A DNA stretch of 64,000 bases from an uncultured Christensenellaceae bacterium (GTDB taxonomy: Bacteria; Bacillota; Clostridia; Christensenellales; Borkfalkiaceae): contig CAJULB010000003.1 of the NCBI GenBank assembly GCA_910587005.1, positions 186,001-250,000 of the forward strand, written 5' to 3'. This document shows positions 17,776 to 26,274 of this stretch, piece by piece. Every line of letters begins with the position of its first letter. Position 1 is the stretch's first letter. The position numbers were made by a program, and so were the translations under genes. The notes below the pieces were generated by a model that was given only the letters and a program-made list of their open reading frames with translations, made no database searches and was not told the DNA's origin.

Positions 17776-20700
17776 TTATTCGGTTACGTCGCCGTTATCC
17801 GTATTTCCGTCAGTTGTGTCGCTGTCGGAATTATCTCCGCTTTCGCTTACGTCCGCGGGCTGTTCCGCGCTTTCCTCTGCGGGAACTTCTTCGGCGGGTT
17901 CTTCAACGGTTTCAACCGTTTCTTCCGCCGTATCGGTGCTTTCCGTTTCGGTTGCGCTGTCAGCTTCGCCGTTGTCCTCGGTTTCCTCGTTTTCTACAAG
18001 GTGCAACTTCCTCATATAGCGTTTGCGCTGGCGGTAATTGTTCTTCTGCAACGATTTTTCGCTCTTTGTGCGGCGGTTCTTTTTAAGCACGTCGCGGAGC
18101 AACAGAGATACAAGCGTTACAAGCAACGCAACAACAAGTATAATAGAAGCTACATACAGCCAGATATTCGTAGGATTATCGTCGTCGTTGGTATCGTCGT
18201 CACCGCCGTCGTCAACGGTAGCTTTTTCGATATTCTTGTCAACTGCGGAATAATCTGCAAATACGTTATAGGAGTTATCTTCTTCGTTTTTGTAGGTGAA
18301 GAAGCCGAGCGTTTCCTCGTACTCGGAAATCTTGTAATCGTAACCCGTTTCACCGTCCTCGGCAACGTCTGCATTGAACGGCTCGTAGGTGTCGGAATCG
18401 TACAAAGTGTAGGTGTAGTAAAGCGCTTTGTATCCGTCAACGTTTTTAACGTCGTCCGCGGTAAGCTCGCCCTTTTCCGTAAGTTCCTTTATAAGACTTT
18501 CGAAGTAAGCAACGGTCTCCGTCTTTGTATCGATGCGGTCAAGCAGGTTTTTGCTTTCAAGTACGTTTTTGTACTGGTTGATAAGCTTTGCTTCGTACTC
18601 ACTGCGAAGGTTTGCATAGTTATCGGAAGAAGCGGAGTATGCGCTGTAATCAAATGCAACCGCGCCCGTCGTGTACGTTCCGTCGGAATTGATTCCGCTG
18701 TTTCCGCGTTCGCCGTTCCAAACTTCGATGCGGTAGTCAAGGCTCTTGCTCCCCGTATGCAGGAAGAAGTTAACCGTTGTCCAGCCGTTCGCATCGAACG
18801 AAGAATTCTCTTTATTCACATTCGCCATATACGAAGTATCGGCGTTGTCGGCTACGTATCTGTAAGGCGCTTTGTTCGTATCGAAGGGTTTAACCTCGTT
18901 CTTTCTTTCGCCGTTGACAAGATAGTAGTAGGTTCCGTCTACATATTCGTAAACGCGTTTTCCGCCGGAAGTGCAGAGGAAGTGGTCTGCAACCTTACCG
19001 TTTTCGTAGTAATAAGTTTCACCGTCAACCAAATCGTCGAACAGTATTTCATTTACGCCCTTACCGTTTTCGGTATCCTTGAAGTACTTGCCAACCGTTT
19101 CATATTTATAATACTTATACGATTTTACAAGATTGTTAAGGTTTGCGTAAAGCGCTGTATCGGTGCTGTCCGCGCTGTCGAAAAGTCCGTCCTTGCGCAG
19201 TTTGTAAACGATTGCCGCGCGGTGCTCCTCGTCGGTCATATCGTCCTTATCGTAAGCTTTGTTAAGCACGTTGCCTTCGTCGTCGTAATAGAATGTATAT
19301 TTCGGCGTAGAATAACTTAACACTTCGCGGGTGTTCGCATCTACAAGGTAAACGTACGCGTTTGCGCCGTCGCTTACTTTAACTTTTACCGAAACGGTCT
19401 GATAACTGTCTGCCGCAACGTTCTTGCTTTCGCTGATAAAGCCATAATTGACCGCGAAAGAGTAGTAGTTTGTATTCTCGTCATACTTATCATCGGCGGT
19501 AACTTTTCTGTAATTTTTGCCGTTGTAGGCAACTGTTGCGCCGCTGTAATCGCTTTCCGCTTCAACATAGTAATTCTTATAGGTATGCTCGTTAGCGGAA
19601 GCGTTTTCCGAATACTGACGCAGATTATTTATTATTATAAGGGGCTGATAGCAGTCCTCGCCGAAAACGTCGTTCCAGCTCTTTGCCGCTTCGGTATTTA
19701 AGAATGCTTTTGTTATCTCGTTCCAGTTTGCATAGCTTTCCGCGCCCTCGCGGTTGATAAGTCCCGCAAGCGTGTTGGTGTTCTGCGCGTCGTATCCGTC
19801 GCTGTAAGCGTTGTCTGAAACGTACGAGCTTCCGCCGTTAACGCCGTAGTAGTCCGAAGGGTTAGCAATTTCTTTCTTTACGTCGGAAATTCCGCTCGCT
19901 TCGGTAAATACCTTGTTGTCGGTATCGTTATCTTCGGTCGAGAATGAGAATTTAACCGAGCTGTCGCCCGCGGAGGTAAGGTCGTAAATTTTTTCGCTTA
20001 CCGTAAGCGTCTGCAAATTAGCGATTGCCGCCCAGCCGTAATCGAATGAAGAAGCGGAGGAGCTGACAATATCCGTTACGCCGAAGCTGAAATCAATTTT
20101 AAAGGTTTTCTTTAAATATTCGCCGCTGATTTCGTCCTTGTCGTCGCAGGTGTTTTCAACGAACAGGAAGCAGTGCACCCAGCCGTTGTAAATGTCCTCG
20201 TCGTCGCCGAACGTCGTCTTTTTATCGGTCGTATCAAGTGTGAACGAAGCCGAGTTATCCTCGTCGTCAACGTCGGTAATTTTAACCGTAGCCGCCGTCG
20301 AGCCGTTCATATCCGAAGTTTTAAGCCAGAACGAAACAATCATTCTTTCGTCATAGCCGAGCGTAAACAGAGTATCGGTAACGGTGGAGGTGTAAGCCGC
20401 GCCGCGCGCCGAAAGCATAACAAGCATATTGTTTGCGCTGTTGTAACCGGGGAGCTTATCAAAGCCGTTGGCGCCGGTAAGCGCGTTATTGAGCTTAGCT
20501 GAATAATCAAAGCCCGCAATACCGCTTATACCGTTGGTTCCGAAAACGCCGACAAGGTCTTTGGAGGTATCTATACCGCTCTTTAAGCTGTCGGGCAGGT
20601 TATAATTGTTTCCGCTGTCGCCGTTGCCTACGCCCGAAAGCGTTGCGTTGTTTTTAACCGTTTCACCGTCAAGCGTGCCCGCCGCATAAAGCTTACCGTC

Positions 20701-22260
20701 CGACTTTTCGGAAGTGAGCTTTGCAGAGGTGTTAGCCTGTCCGAAGGTTACGCTCTTGTAAACGCTGTCCGCGCCCGTGCCGTTTTCCGAGGCAAGGTCA
20801 ATAAGGTAGCGGAAGTGTTTGGAATGTCTTGCGCCCGTGCCGTATCTTATATCTGTATCGGCAATGAATATTTTATCGTCCGCGTCGCTTGTAAGCGTGC
20901 ACGAGGTCTTGTTTGCAGTAATTTCCGCGGCGTGCGCGTTGTAACTGCTTTTGAACTCGGAGGTTTCGTTTCCGTTGCTGTCAAGCGCTTTTTCGTCGAG
21001 CGAGCGGAATTTTTCAACCGAAACGTTATCGAAGAACGCATATCCCGTGCATTTTTCGCTGTTCGCGCTCTGACCTAAACCGAGGTTAAGCTGAATTGTG
21101 CTGTCCGCAAAGTCGCACGCGTTAACGTAAACCGTATATTTAAGCCAGCCGTTGCTCTGTTCGATAGCAGAAGCGTCGCTTTTATTTTCTTCTATTATTT
21201 TTTCTGTGTTAATGGCTTTGATTTTGAAAGAATCTATCGAAGTGCCGTTAACCGACTGCGTAACTTCGATAAACGCGCCTCTGTCCTGGTCGTCAAGCTG
21301 GCTGTAACCTTTATCGAACTTCAAGTCGGAGGTTTTAACCCAAACGGAAATTTCCGCCGCGGTGTTCGCTTCAAGCGTAAGCGTCTGCGAAGAGTAGTAC
21401 TGCGAAATACCGTTGTAGTTGTTGTTGGCGGGATAGTTGTGCACCATCAAAACGTTATCGCAGGGGAATTTCAGCTCGCTGTCGTAGTAATGGTTGCCGT
21501 TTTCGTCCTTGTAGACGGTAACCTTTTTGCCGTTTTCGTCGGTGTAATAGCTTTCGCTGTCGGTATCGGTAATTTTATAGGGAGTGCCGGGGTTGTCGAT
21601 AAGCGCAAATCTTACCGATTCGCCGAGCGTTCCGTCCCCGTTTACGAAGTAGTATTCGCTATCGGCGGTTTCGCCTTCCGCAACCTCCTTCTTTTTAACT
21701 TCTTTATTGCCGAAGTAATGCTTTCCGTCGCGCTCGGTTATGCCGAAGTAATCCTCGTACGTCTGATATTTGATATAGCTTTCGTCCACGTCGGAAGAAG
21801 AGAGGAGCGCGGCGTAAGTATCCTTATAGAGTAAATCGCGCGCCTTCATTCCGTTGTAATCAACGTAATCGTCGTCCGTGGTCTTCAAATCTGCGTTGTA
21901 TTCAAGCTTGCCTTTCAGGTCGGAAGCGGTAAGCCTGTCCCACTCGTAAGAGGAGGTGCCGATAATGCCCGACATAGCGTTAGAGCTGTCGCCCGTGCGC
22001 GTCCAGCTGTCGGCGGTTTTAATAAGATAAACCGCTTTTCCGTCCTTGATATATTCGTCGCTGGGATAGTTGAAGAATTCGAAGTTGCCGTTCTTTAAAA
22101 GCTGGGTGTCTTCCTGCTTGGGAGCCAGCGCCGTAGGTTTTTCTTCTTCCTCGGTTTTAGCGCACGCCGCCGCGAACCCCGTACAGGAAATCGCCGCCGC
22201 CGCAAGAAAAGCTATAGCCGACTTTCTTTTTTTGCTTCTGAAATAATTGTTTTTTGCCAT
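17776..22260 (-). CDS. 1494-aa surface lipoprotein-like protein with C-terminal TM
   Basis: Very large predicted envelope protein, not assigned to a known family. The N-terminus has a basic stretch, a hydrophobic core (about 14-31) and a Cys at 33 in FAAACAK, a weak lipobox followed by a Glu-rich linker. At least three segments resemble galactose-binding/CBM4-9-like beta-sandwiches: NGNFEFFNYP (about 56) to FDNVSVEKF (about 410), IVSFWLKTS (about 640), and later VSVKVKVSDGANAYVYLVD (about 953) and VNFFLHTGS (about 1157). Between them are Tyr/Asp/Asn-rich stretches with repeated 'YYYENG/YYDENG' text. A single membrane helix is at about 1366-1390, followed by a basic then strongly acidic Glu/Thr/Asp tail. 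ATG at 22260 has AAGGTG upstream. Confidence 0.75.
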   Translation of the reverse strand: MAKNNYFRSKKRKSAIAFLAAAAISCTGFAAACAKTEEEEKPTALAPKQEDTQLLKNGNFEFFNYPSDEYIKDGKAVYLIKTADSWTRTGDSSNAMSGIIGTSSYEWDRLTASDLKGKLEYNADLKTTDDDYVDYNGMKARDLLYKDTYAALLSSSDVDESYIKYQTYEDYFGITERDGKHYFGNKEVKKKEVAEGETADSEYYFVNGDGTLGESVRFALIDNPGTPYKITDTDSESYYTDENGKKVTVYKDENGNHYYDSELKFPCDNVLMVHNYPANNNYNGISQYYSSQTLTLEANTAAEISVWVKTSDLKFDKGYSQLDDQDRGAFIEVTQSVNGTSIDSFKIKAINTEKIIEENKSDASAIEQSNGWLKYTVYVNACDFADSTIQLNLGLGQSANSEKCTGYAFFDNVSVEKFRSLDEKALDSNGNETSEFKSSYNAHAAEITANKTSCTLTSDADDKIFIADTDIRYGTGARHSKHFRYLIDLASENGTGADSVYKSVTFGQANTSAKLTSEKSDGKLYAAGTLDGETVKNNATLSGVGNGDSGNNYNLPDSLKSGIDTSKDLVGVFGTNGISGIAGFDYSAKLNNALTGANGFDKLPGYNSANNMLVMLSARGAAYTSTVTDTLFTLGYDERMIVSFWLKTSDMNGSTAATVKITDVDDEDNSASFTLDTTDKKTTFGDDEDIYNGWVHCFLFVENTCDDKDEISGEYLKKTFKIDFSFGVTDIVSSSASSFDYGWAAIANLQTLTVSEKIYDLTSAGDSSVKFSFSTEDNDTDNKVFTEASGISDVKKEIANPSDYYGVNGGSSYVSDNAYSDGYDAQNTNTLAGLINREGAESYANWNEITKAFLNTEAAKSWNDVFGEDCYQPLIIINNLRQYSENASANEHTYKNYYVEAESDYSGATVAYNGKNYRKVTADDKYDENTNYYSFAVNYGFISESKNVAADSYQTVSVKVKVSDGANAYVYLVDANTREVLSYSTPKYTFYYDDEGNVLNKAYDKDDMTDEEHRAAIVYKLRKDGLFDSADSTDTALYANLNNLVKSYKYYKYETVGKYFKDTENGKGVNEILFDDLVDGETYYYENGKVADHFLCTSGGKRVYEYVDGTYYYLVNGERKNEVKPFDTNKAPYRYVADNADTSYMANVNKENSSFDANGWTTVNFFLHTGSKSLDYRIEVWNGERGNSGINSDGTYTTGAVAFDYSAYSASSDNYANLRSEYEAKLINQYKNVLESKNLLDRIDTKTETVAYFESLIKELTEKGELTADDVKNVDGYKALYYTYTLYDSDTYEPFNADVAEDGETGYDYKISEYEETLGFFTYKNEEDNSYNVFADYSAVDKNIEKATVDDGGDDDTNDDDNPTNIWLYVASIILVVALLVTLVSLLLRDVLKKNRRTKSEKSLQKNNYRQRKRYMRKLHLVENEETEDNGEADSATETESTDTAEETVETVEEPAEEVPAEESAEQPADVSESGDNSDSDTTDGNTDNGDVTE

Positions 22261-22337
22261 ATAACACCTTAGTTTTGCGCGGTGCGGAAAACCCGCCTCC
22301 GCTATATATCTATTTAATAATCGTACTTACTCATTTT

Positions 22338-22365
22338 AATATAATCGCCTTTTATTAGCAAGCAA
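22338..22365 (-). promoter_or_regulatory. Possible promoter of the giant surface protein gene
   Basis: On the minus strand TTGCTT (22365-22360), 16-bp spacer, TATATT (22343-22338). The roughly 70-nt leader contains a GC-rich segment (GGAGGCGGGTTTTCCGC) that could fold. Confidence 0.45.
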
Positions 22366-22465
22366 AAATACTTAAATCGGGCGAAAAAATTTTATTATTT
22401 TTGCGTTAATTGCAAAAACTTTAAATAAATAATCTTTTTAGCGCGGGTTTTACGGAAATTTGTAT

Positions 22466-22828
22466 ATGAAAATGAATAAAAGTTCGTTCAAAAGAATACT
22501 TGCGGGACTGCTGACGGGCATAGTCAACGGGCTTTTCGGCGGAGGCGGCGGAATGGTGGTTGTTCCGCTTATGAAAAATATGCTCGGCTACGAAGAAAAG
22601 TACGCCCACGCAACGGCAATTTTGGTAATTGCGCCCGTGTGCGCCGCAAGCCTTGTAACTTATATCGTCAACGGCTATTTTTCGGCGGAGGTTATTCTTC
22701 CCGCCGCAGTCGGTTCGGTTGCGGGCGGACTTCTCGGTGCCGAGCTTTTGGATAAACTGCCCGCGTTCTGGGTTAACGCGGTGTTTTTGGCGGTAATGCT
22801 TGCGGCGGGACTGCGTATGCTTTTTTAA
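22466..22828 (+). CDS. Half-size TauE/SafE-family membrane protein (first)
   Basis: Integral membrane protein with four predicted helices, corresponding to one repeat of the eight-helix TauE/SafE (DUF81) anion-exporter fold. It carries the family's NGLFGGGGGMVVVPL glycine motif near residues 20-35 and HATAILVI. About 120 aa, against about 250 for a full transporter, so it would need a partner to make the two-repeat fold. The ATG at 22466 is chosen because GGA lies about ten bases upstream; a TTG at 22460 is possible. A second half-size gene with the same motif follows 147 bases later. Confidence 0.75.
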   Translation: MKMNKSSFKRILAGLLTGIVNGLFGGGGGMVVVPLMKNMLGYEEKYAHATAILVIAPVCAASLVTYIVNGYFSAEVILPAAVGSVAGGLLGAELLDKLPAFWVNAVFLAVMLAAGLRMLF

Positions 22829-22849
22829 AACCGCCGTAAACGGTGTAAA

Positions 22850-22945
22850 AAGCTGTCATGCTTGGCGCAGTCAAAGCATCAGGGGATTAAGGGGGGTAGT
22901 TTTTGCGGTCATTTCGAGCGTAGCCGGGAAATCCCCTTGGTAAAG
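22850..22945. repeat. Interspersed repeat-like sequence between TauE halves
   Basis: The non-coding gap contains GTCATGCTTGG...CAAAGCATC and GTCATTTCGAGCG-AGCCGGGAAATCC. The second phrase is the well-known 'GTCATTTCGAGCG...GAAATC' intergenic repeat text seen in many bacteria. GGGGATT (22874) can pair with AATCCCC (22930), giving a stem across the element. No gene is visible here. Confidence 0.5.
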
Positions 22946-22975
22946 TGTAAAATCTACATATAACGGAGTTTAATT

Positions 22976-23350
22976 TTGAGTTTTATATTATATCTGCTTG
23001 CGGGATTTTTTTCGGGAATGCTTGGCGGTATGGGAATGGGCGGTGGTACGGTGCTGATTCCCGCGCTTACAATACTTTTCGGGGTGGAACAGCACATTGC
23101 GCAGGCAACGAATTTAATAGCTTTTCTGCCTATGGCGGCTTTCAGTCTTAAAGTGCATAAGGATAAGGGCAATTTAAAAACGCAGGGGGTGTGGTGGATA
23201 GTAATTCCCGCGGTTTTAACCTCTGTCGCGGGCGGGCTTGCCGCCGCGCTTCTGCCCGCAGATATATTGAGAAAGCTTTTCGGCGCGTTTTTGGTTTTTC
23301 TTGCGATAAAGGGCGCGCTTTCGTTGAAGCTTCCCGCAAAAAACAAATAA
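22976..23350 (+). CDS. Half-size TauE/SafE-family membrane protein (second)
   Basis: Second four-helix half of a TauE/SafE-type exporter, 124 aa. The N-terminus LLAGFFSGMLGGMGMGGGTVLIPAL carries the glycine-rich family motif (written in parts: SGMLGGMGMGGG), followed by QATNLIAFLPMA, the repeat-two-like asparagine motif. It starts with TTG at 22976 with GGAG eight bases upstream. It lies in the same direction as the first half, so the pair most likely forms a hetero-oligomeric transporter for an organic or inorganic anion; the substrate is unknown. A terminator follows at 23373. Confidence 0.75.
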   Translation: MSFILYLLAGFFSGMLGGMGMGGGTVLIPALTILFGVEQHIAQATNLIAFLPMAAFSLKVHKDKGNLKTQGVWWIVIPAVLTSVAGGLAAALLPADILRKLFGAFLVFLAIKGALSLKLPAKNK

Positions 23351-23372
23351 GCAAACGGTTATGAAAAAACAA

Positions 23373-23407
23373 GCCGCCCCGCGGGCTTACTAAGCCCGCG
23401 GGGCGGC
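23373..23407. terminator. Bidirectional terminator after TauE pair
   Basis: GCCGCCCCGCGGGCTTA / TAAGCCCGCGGGGCGGC form a near-complete palindrome. It separates convergent tauE-like and spoVB genes. Confidence 0.8.
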
Positions 23408-23426
23408 GTTCGTATAAAAACGGCGT

Positions 23427-24962
23427 TTATTCTTTTGAAACAAGTCTTTTAAAGGGACGGAAGTTGAACATTTCCATTGCGTACAGTATTCCGCCCGTAA
23501 ATGCAAGCATAAGCGGCGCGCAGATAAGTATTTGCAACGCTTCGGAAACATATCTTTGCAGAATTCCGTTCAGCAGCCACCCGAAAATGCACGCGACTGC
23601 GGAAACAAGTATGCTTCTTACAGTGTATTTTAGGCAGTTTACGCCCTTGCATTTCTTTTTCAAAAGCCGTAAGTTCAGCGCCGCGGCTATAATCTGCGCC
23701 AGCGCAAGCCCGACTATGTACGAGTAAATTCCGAGGTATTTTGTAAGAATTGCTATAGAAGCCAGCATAAACGCCGCGCCTATGCAAAAATAGATAAGGG
23801 TACGCTTTTCGCAGTTCATTGAGTTGAGTACGGTGTTCGTAATCATCGTTATGCACATAGGCAGCATAATAAACGCGCTCGCCGTAACTATCTCGCCGCA
23901 AAGCTCGTTGTCGTAAAGAAATATACTTATTGCCTTGCCGAGAACGAACATTATAGGCATAAGCAGGGTTGCGATAAATATCGCGGCTTTAACCGTCTTT
24001 TCAACGTCGTGCTTTACCGCTTTGGTCTTGTTTTTATAATAATTTTCCGAAAGCTCGGGCGCAACCACGACCGCAATCGAGCCTATAAGGGTGTTGGGAA
24101 TAAACAGCATGGGCACAGCCATACCCATTGTCACTCCGTAAAGCGCTATCGCTTCCGAGTTGGTGTAACCGCACAGATTAATCAAAAGCGCGGGCAAAAT
24201 AACCGCAACCGCCGAGTTTAGCAGCGAGGTGGAGGTTCGCATAGCCGTAATGGGCGCCGACGAGGAAATAAGCGGTTTTAACTGCTGTTTTGGGTTTACA
24301 AACCTTCCGCCCTTTTTAAAGTACCAGAACAGGGAAACGGTAAAAGAGAATATGTAGGAAATAAGTACTGCTATAACCGCTCTCTGCGCGCCCGCTACGG
24401 GGTTTGCGCAGCCGATAATAAGCGCAATTCCCGCGCCGACCATAACGGCGTCTTCTAATAATTCTATAACCGAATATGCGAGGAACTGTTTGCTTCCCCA
24501 GAACGAACCGCGTATAACCGCGTAAACGGAAGTTAAAACAAGCCCCGGCAGAAGTATTACGAAAATGGAAATACAGCGTTTATCCGAGAATAAAAACCCG
24601 AAAACGTTTCTGCCGAAAAACAGAATAAGCGCAATGGGGATAGTTAAAAGCAGTGTGCACAAAACGCCCGCAGTAACCGCCGAGTGTTTGCCGTGCACAT
24701 CGTTCGTCGCCCTGCTTTTTGCCATCAGACGGGATACCGTTACGGGAACCCCGCTTGAAGCCACGGTAAGAAACACCGCAAAAACCGTAAGGCAAATCTG
24801 GTAAATTCCAAGTCCCTCCGCGCCGATAATTCTCGTCAAAATAATGCGGTAAATAAAGCTTAAACCCTTTTCCACGGTGGAAAACACAGTTACCATCGCC
24901 GCAGATTTGTAAATATTTTCTTTTTTAGCCTTTTTTTCTTTCTTTGTTTTTAACGCTTTCAT
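23427..24962 (-). CDS. spoVB: SpoVB-like MOP-superfamily flippase
   Basis: Polytopic (about 14 helices, 511 aa) polysaccharide/lipid flippase of the MurJ/SpoVB group. After a Lys-rich N-terminus (about 1-15) the family start YKSAAMVTVFSTVEKGLSF...RIIGAEGLGIYQ is present, followed by SSGVPVTVSRLMA, a signature of SpoVB proteins. SpoVB is needed for spore cortex synthesis in Bacillus and is a likely lipid-II or related flippase; a vegetative role cannot be excluded because Clostridia hold several paralogues. ATG at 24962 has GGAAGG about eight bases upstream. Divergent from the LysM mini-protein gene. Confidence 0.85.
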   Translation of the reverse strand: MKALKTKKEKKAKKENIYKSAAMVTVFSTVEKGLSFIYRIILTRIIGAEGLGIYQICLTVFAVFLTVASSGVPVTVSRLMAKSRATNDVHGKHSAVTAGVLCTLLLTIPIALILFFGRNVFGFLFSDKRCISIFVILLPGLVLTSVYAVIRGSFWGSKQFLAYSVIELLEDAVMVGAGIALIIGCANPVAGAQRAVIAVLISYIFSFTVSLFWYFKKGGRFVNPKQQLKPLISSSAPITAMRTSTSLLNSAVAVILPALLINLCGYTNSEAIALYGVTMGMAVPMLFIPNTLIGSIAVVVAPELSENYYKNKTKAVKHDVEKTVKAAIFIATLLMPIMFVLGKAISIFLYDNELCGEIVTASAFIMLPMCITMITNTVLNSMNCEKRTLIYFCIGAAFMLASIAILTKYLGIYSYIVGLALAQIIAAALNLRLLKKKCKGVNCLKYTVRSILVSAVACIFGWLLNGILQRYVSEALQILICAPLMLAFTGGILYAMEMFNFRPFKRLVSKE

Positions 24963-25044
24963 TCAAATGTCCTTCCCCAATATTCTACAAATTTCACGGC
25001 GGTTTTATGAACAAAAAAATTTTTTAGTGCGTATAATATATCAA

Positions 25045-25329
25045 ATGTTTACGCTTATTACGGAAAAAAGCAGATTTTTCAGGGTCAAACGCGGGCAAAG
25101 CGGAGAGGAGATAGAAAAATTTTTTATCTCGCCCGTGAACGGCAAAACGTTTGCAGGCAGAATAATAGAAATCAGTCCCGGCCTTTCCGTTTATACGGCG
25201 GCGGTGGGAGATACTTACCGCACGCTTGCAAAAAAGCTCGGCGCCGACGAGGACGCTCTGAAAAACATAAACTGCGGTAAACCCGTCTATCCGACGTGTA
25301 AAATTTTTTATCCGCGCAAAAAGCCGTAA
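25045..25329 (+). CDS. LysM-domain mini-protein
   Basis: A 94-aa protein whose last 50 residues read as a LysM peptidoglycan/chitin-binding module: YTAAVGDTYRTLAKKLGADEDALKNIN...PVYPTCKIFYP. Residues 10-45 (FFRVKRGQSGEEIEKFF) look like a first, degenerate LysM. No signal peptide is evident. ATG 25045 is chosen because TATAAT at 25032-25037 would place the transcript start almost on the ATG; a longer reading from 24967 would overlap the spoVB control region and lacks a ribosome site. In Clostridia such single-LysM proteins are often spore-coat-associated, but this is inference. Confidence 0.6.
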   Translation: MFTLITEKSRFFRVKRGQSGEEIEKFFISPVNGKTFAGRIIEISPGLSVYTAAVGDTYRTLAKKLGADEDALKNINCGKPVYPTCKIFYPRKKP

Positions 25330-25419
25330 AGCTTTCACCGCGAAATTTTTTCAGCGCTTTGCACGGCTTAACAGCGAAAAACATATAAATATAATACATA
25401 ACATTAAAAGGAGGAAATT

Positions 25420-26073
25420 ATGTCGTTTTTTTCCAATTTCCAGTCGGATAAATGCCCCGGTACCATAAGCGGAAATCCGCTGAACGGAATGTGTGAAAAG
25501 GTTTGTATTCAGGCGCAGAAAATTTTCGACGCCTGCATTAAGCAGATTCAGATTGAAAACTACACTCTCACTTTGACGGACGCCGTTCCCGCGAATCCTA
25601 CATATCCCTTAACTTTCATAAGCGCAAGGTCGTTAAGCTCTACGGGCAACATCACAAGCATAAATATCGAAAGGCTTGCAGATAAGCCCAACTGCGCAAG
25701 GGTGCAGGCAACGGTTTCCATTCCCGTTGAAGTGCTTTATACCGACGCAAACGGAGTAGAGGGTGTGGCGCAGTCCACAATCAGCGTTTCAGAGGACGTA
25801 TTGCTTTTCGTTCCCGCGCCGTCGATAATGCCTTACCGCGCCACCGCAGAGGTTTCGGCAGTTTGCGCCGAGGGCAGGTTCAACGCGGATACGAATACGT
25901 TCAGCGTCAACGCTTGCCTTACGATAATTTTAAAGATTGCGATAGACGTTGAAATTCTCGTACCCAGCTACGGCTACTGCGCTATACCGCCCGCACAGGA
26001 CTACTCGCAGGAAGTGTGCGCAGGGTTCTTCGAGCTTCCGCTTTACCCTCAGGGCAGAACGTGCTCCAAATAA
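25420..26073 (+). CDS. Cys-rich protein of unknown function
   Basis: A 217-aa protein that I do not recognise. It opens with FFSNFQSDKCPGTISGN and MCEKVCIQAQKIFDACIKQ (four Cys in the first 40 residues), then a beta-rich body with alternating hydrophobics, and ends with Cys-containing segments CAIPP, EVCAGFFELPLYP and CSK. No signal peptide or membrane helix is seen. A very strong ribosome site (AAAGGAGG) precedes the ATG, so it is probably abundant. The Cys-rich beta-sheet make-up and the neighbouring LysM and SpoVB genes suggest a spore-coat or structural role; this is inference. Confidence 0.65.
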   Translation: MSFFSNFQSDKCPGTISGNPLNGMCEKVCIQAQKIFDACIKQIQIENYTLTLTDAVPANPTYPLTFISARSLSSTGNITSINIERLADKPNCARVQATVSIPVEVLYTDANGVEGVAQSTISVSEDVLLFVPAPSIMPYRATAEVSAVCAEGRFNADTNTFSVNACLTIILKIAIDVEILVPSYGYCAIPPAQDYSQEVCAGFFELPLYPQGRTCSK

Positions 26074-26097
26074 TAATTTTAATACCGTGACGATTTA

Positions 26098-26126
26098 CGC
26101 CTTTCCGATGCGGAAAGGCGTTTTTA
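26098..26126 (+). terminator. Terminator after the Cys-rich gene
   Basis: ACGCCTTTCCG (26098-26108) pairs with CGGAAAGGCGT (26112-26122), 11 bp with a 3-nt loop, followed by T4. Confidence 0.8.
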
Positions 26127-26274
26127 CGTGTTAAAAATTATAATTCAAAGCGTTTAAATAGTACTATGTCACGCATAATCAGCAATTTATGCAACACAAT
26201 CTGCAAAATTGTCTAAAAATTTTTACATAATGAAAACGCTTTAAAATTTGCGCGGAATATGTTAAAATGTGTTT

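Noticed and set aside
18001..19320. 439-codon plus-strand open frame
   Set aside because: Antisense to the 1494-aa surface protein; its length comes from the regular codon pattern of that gene. No ribosome site or family pattern.
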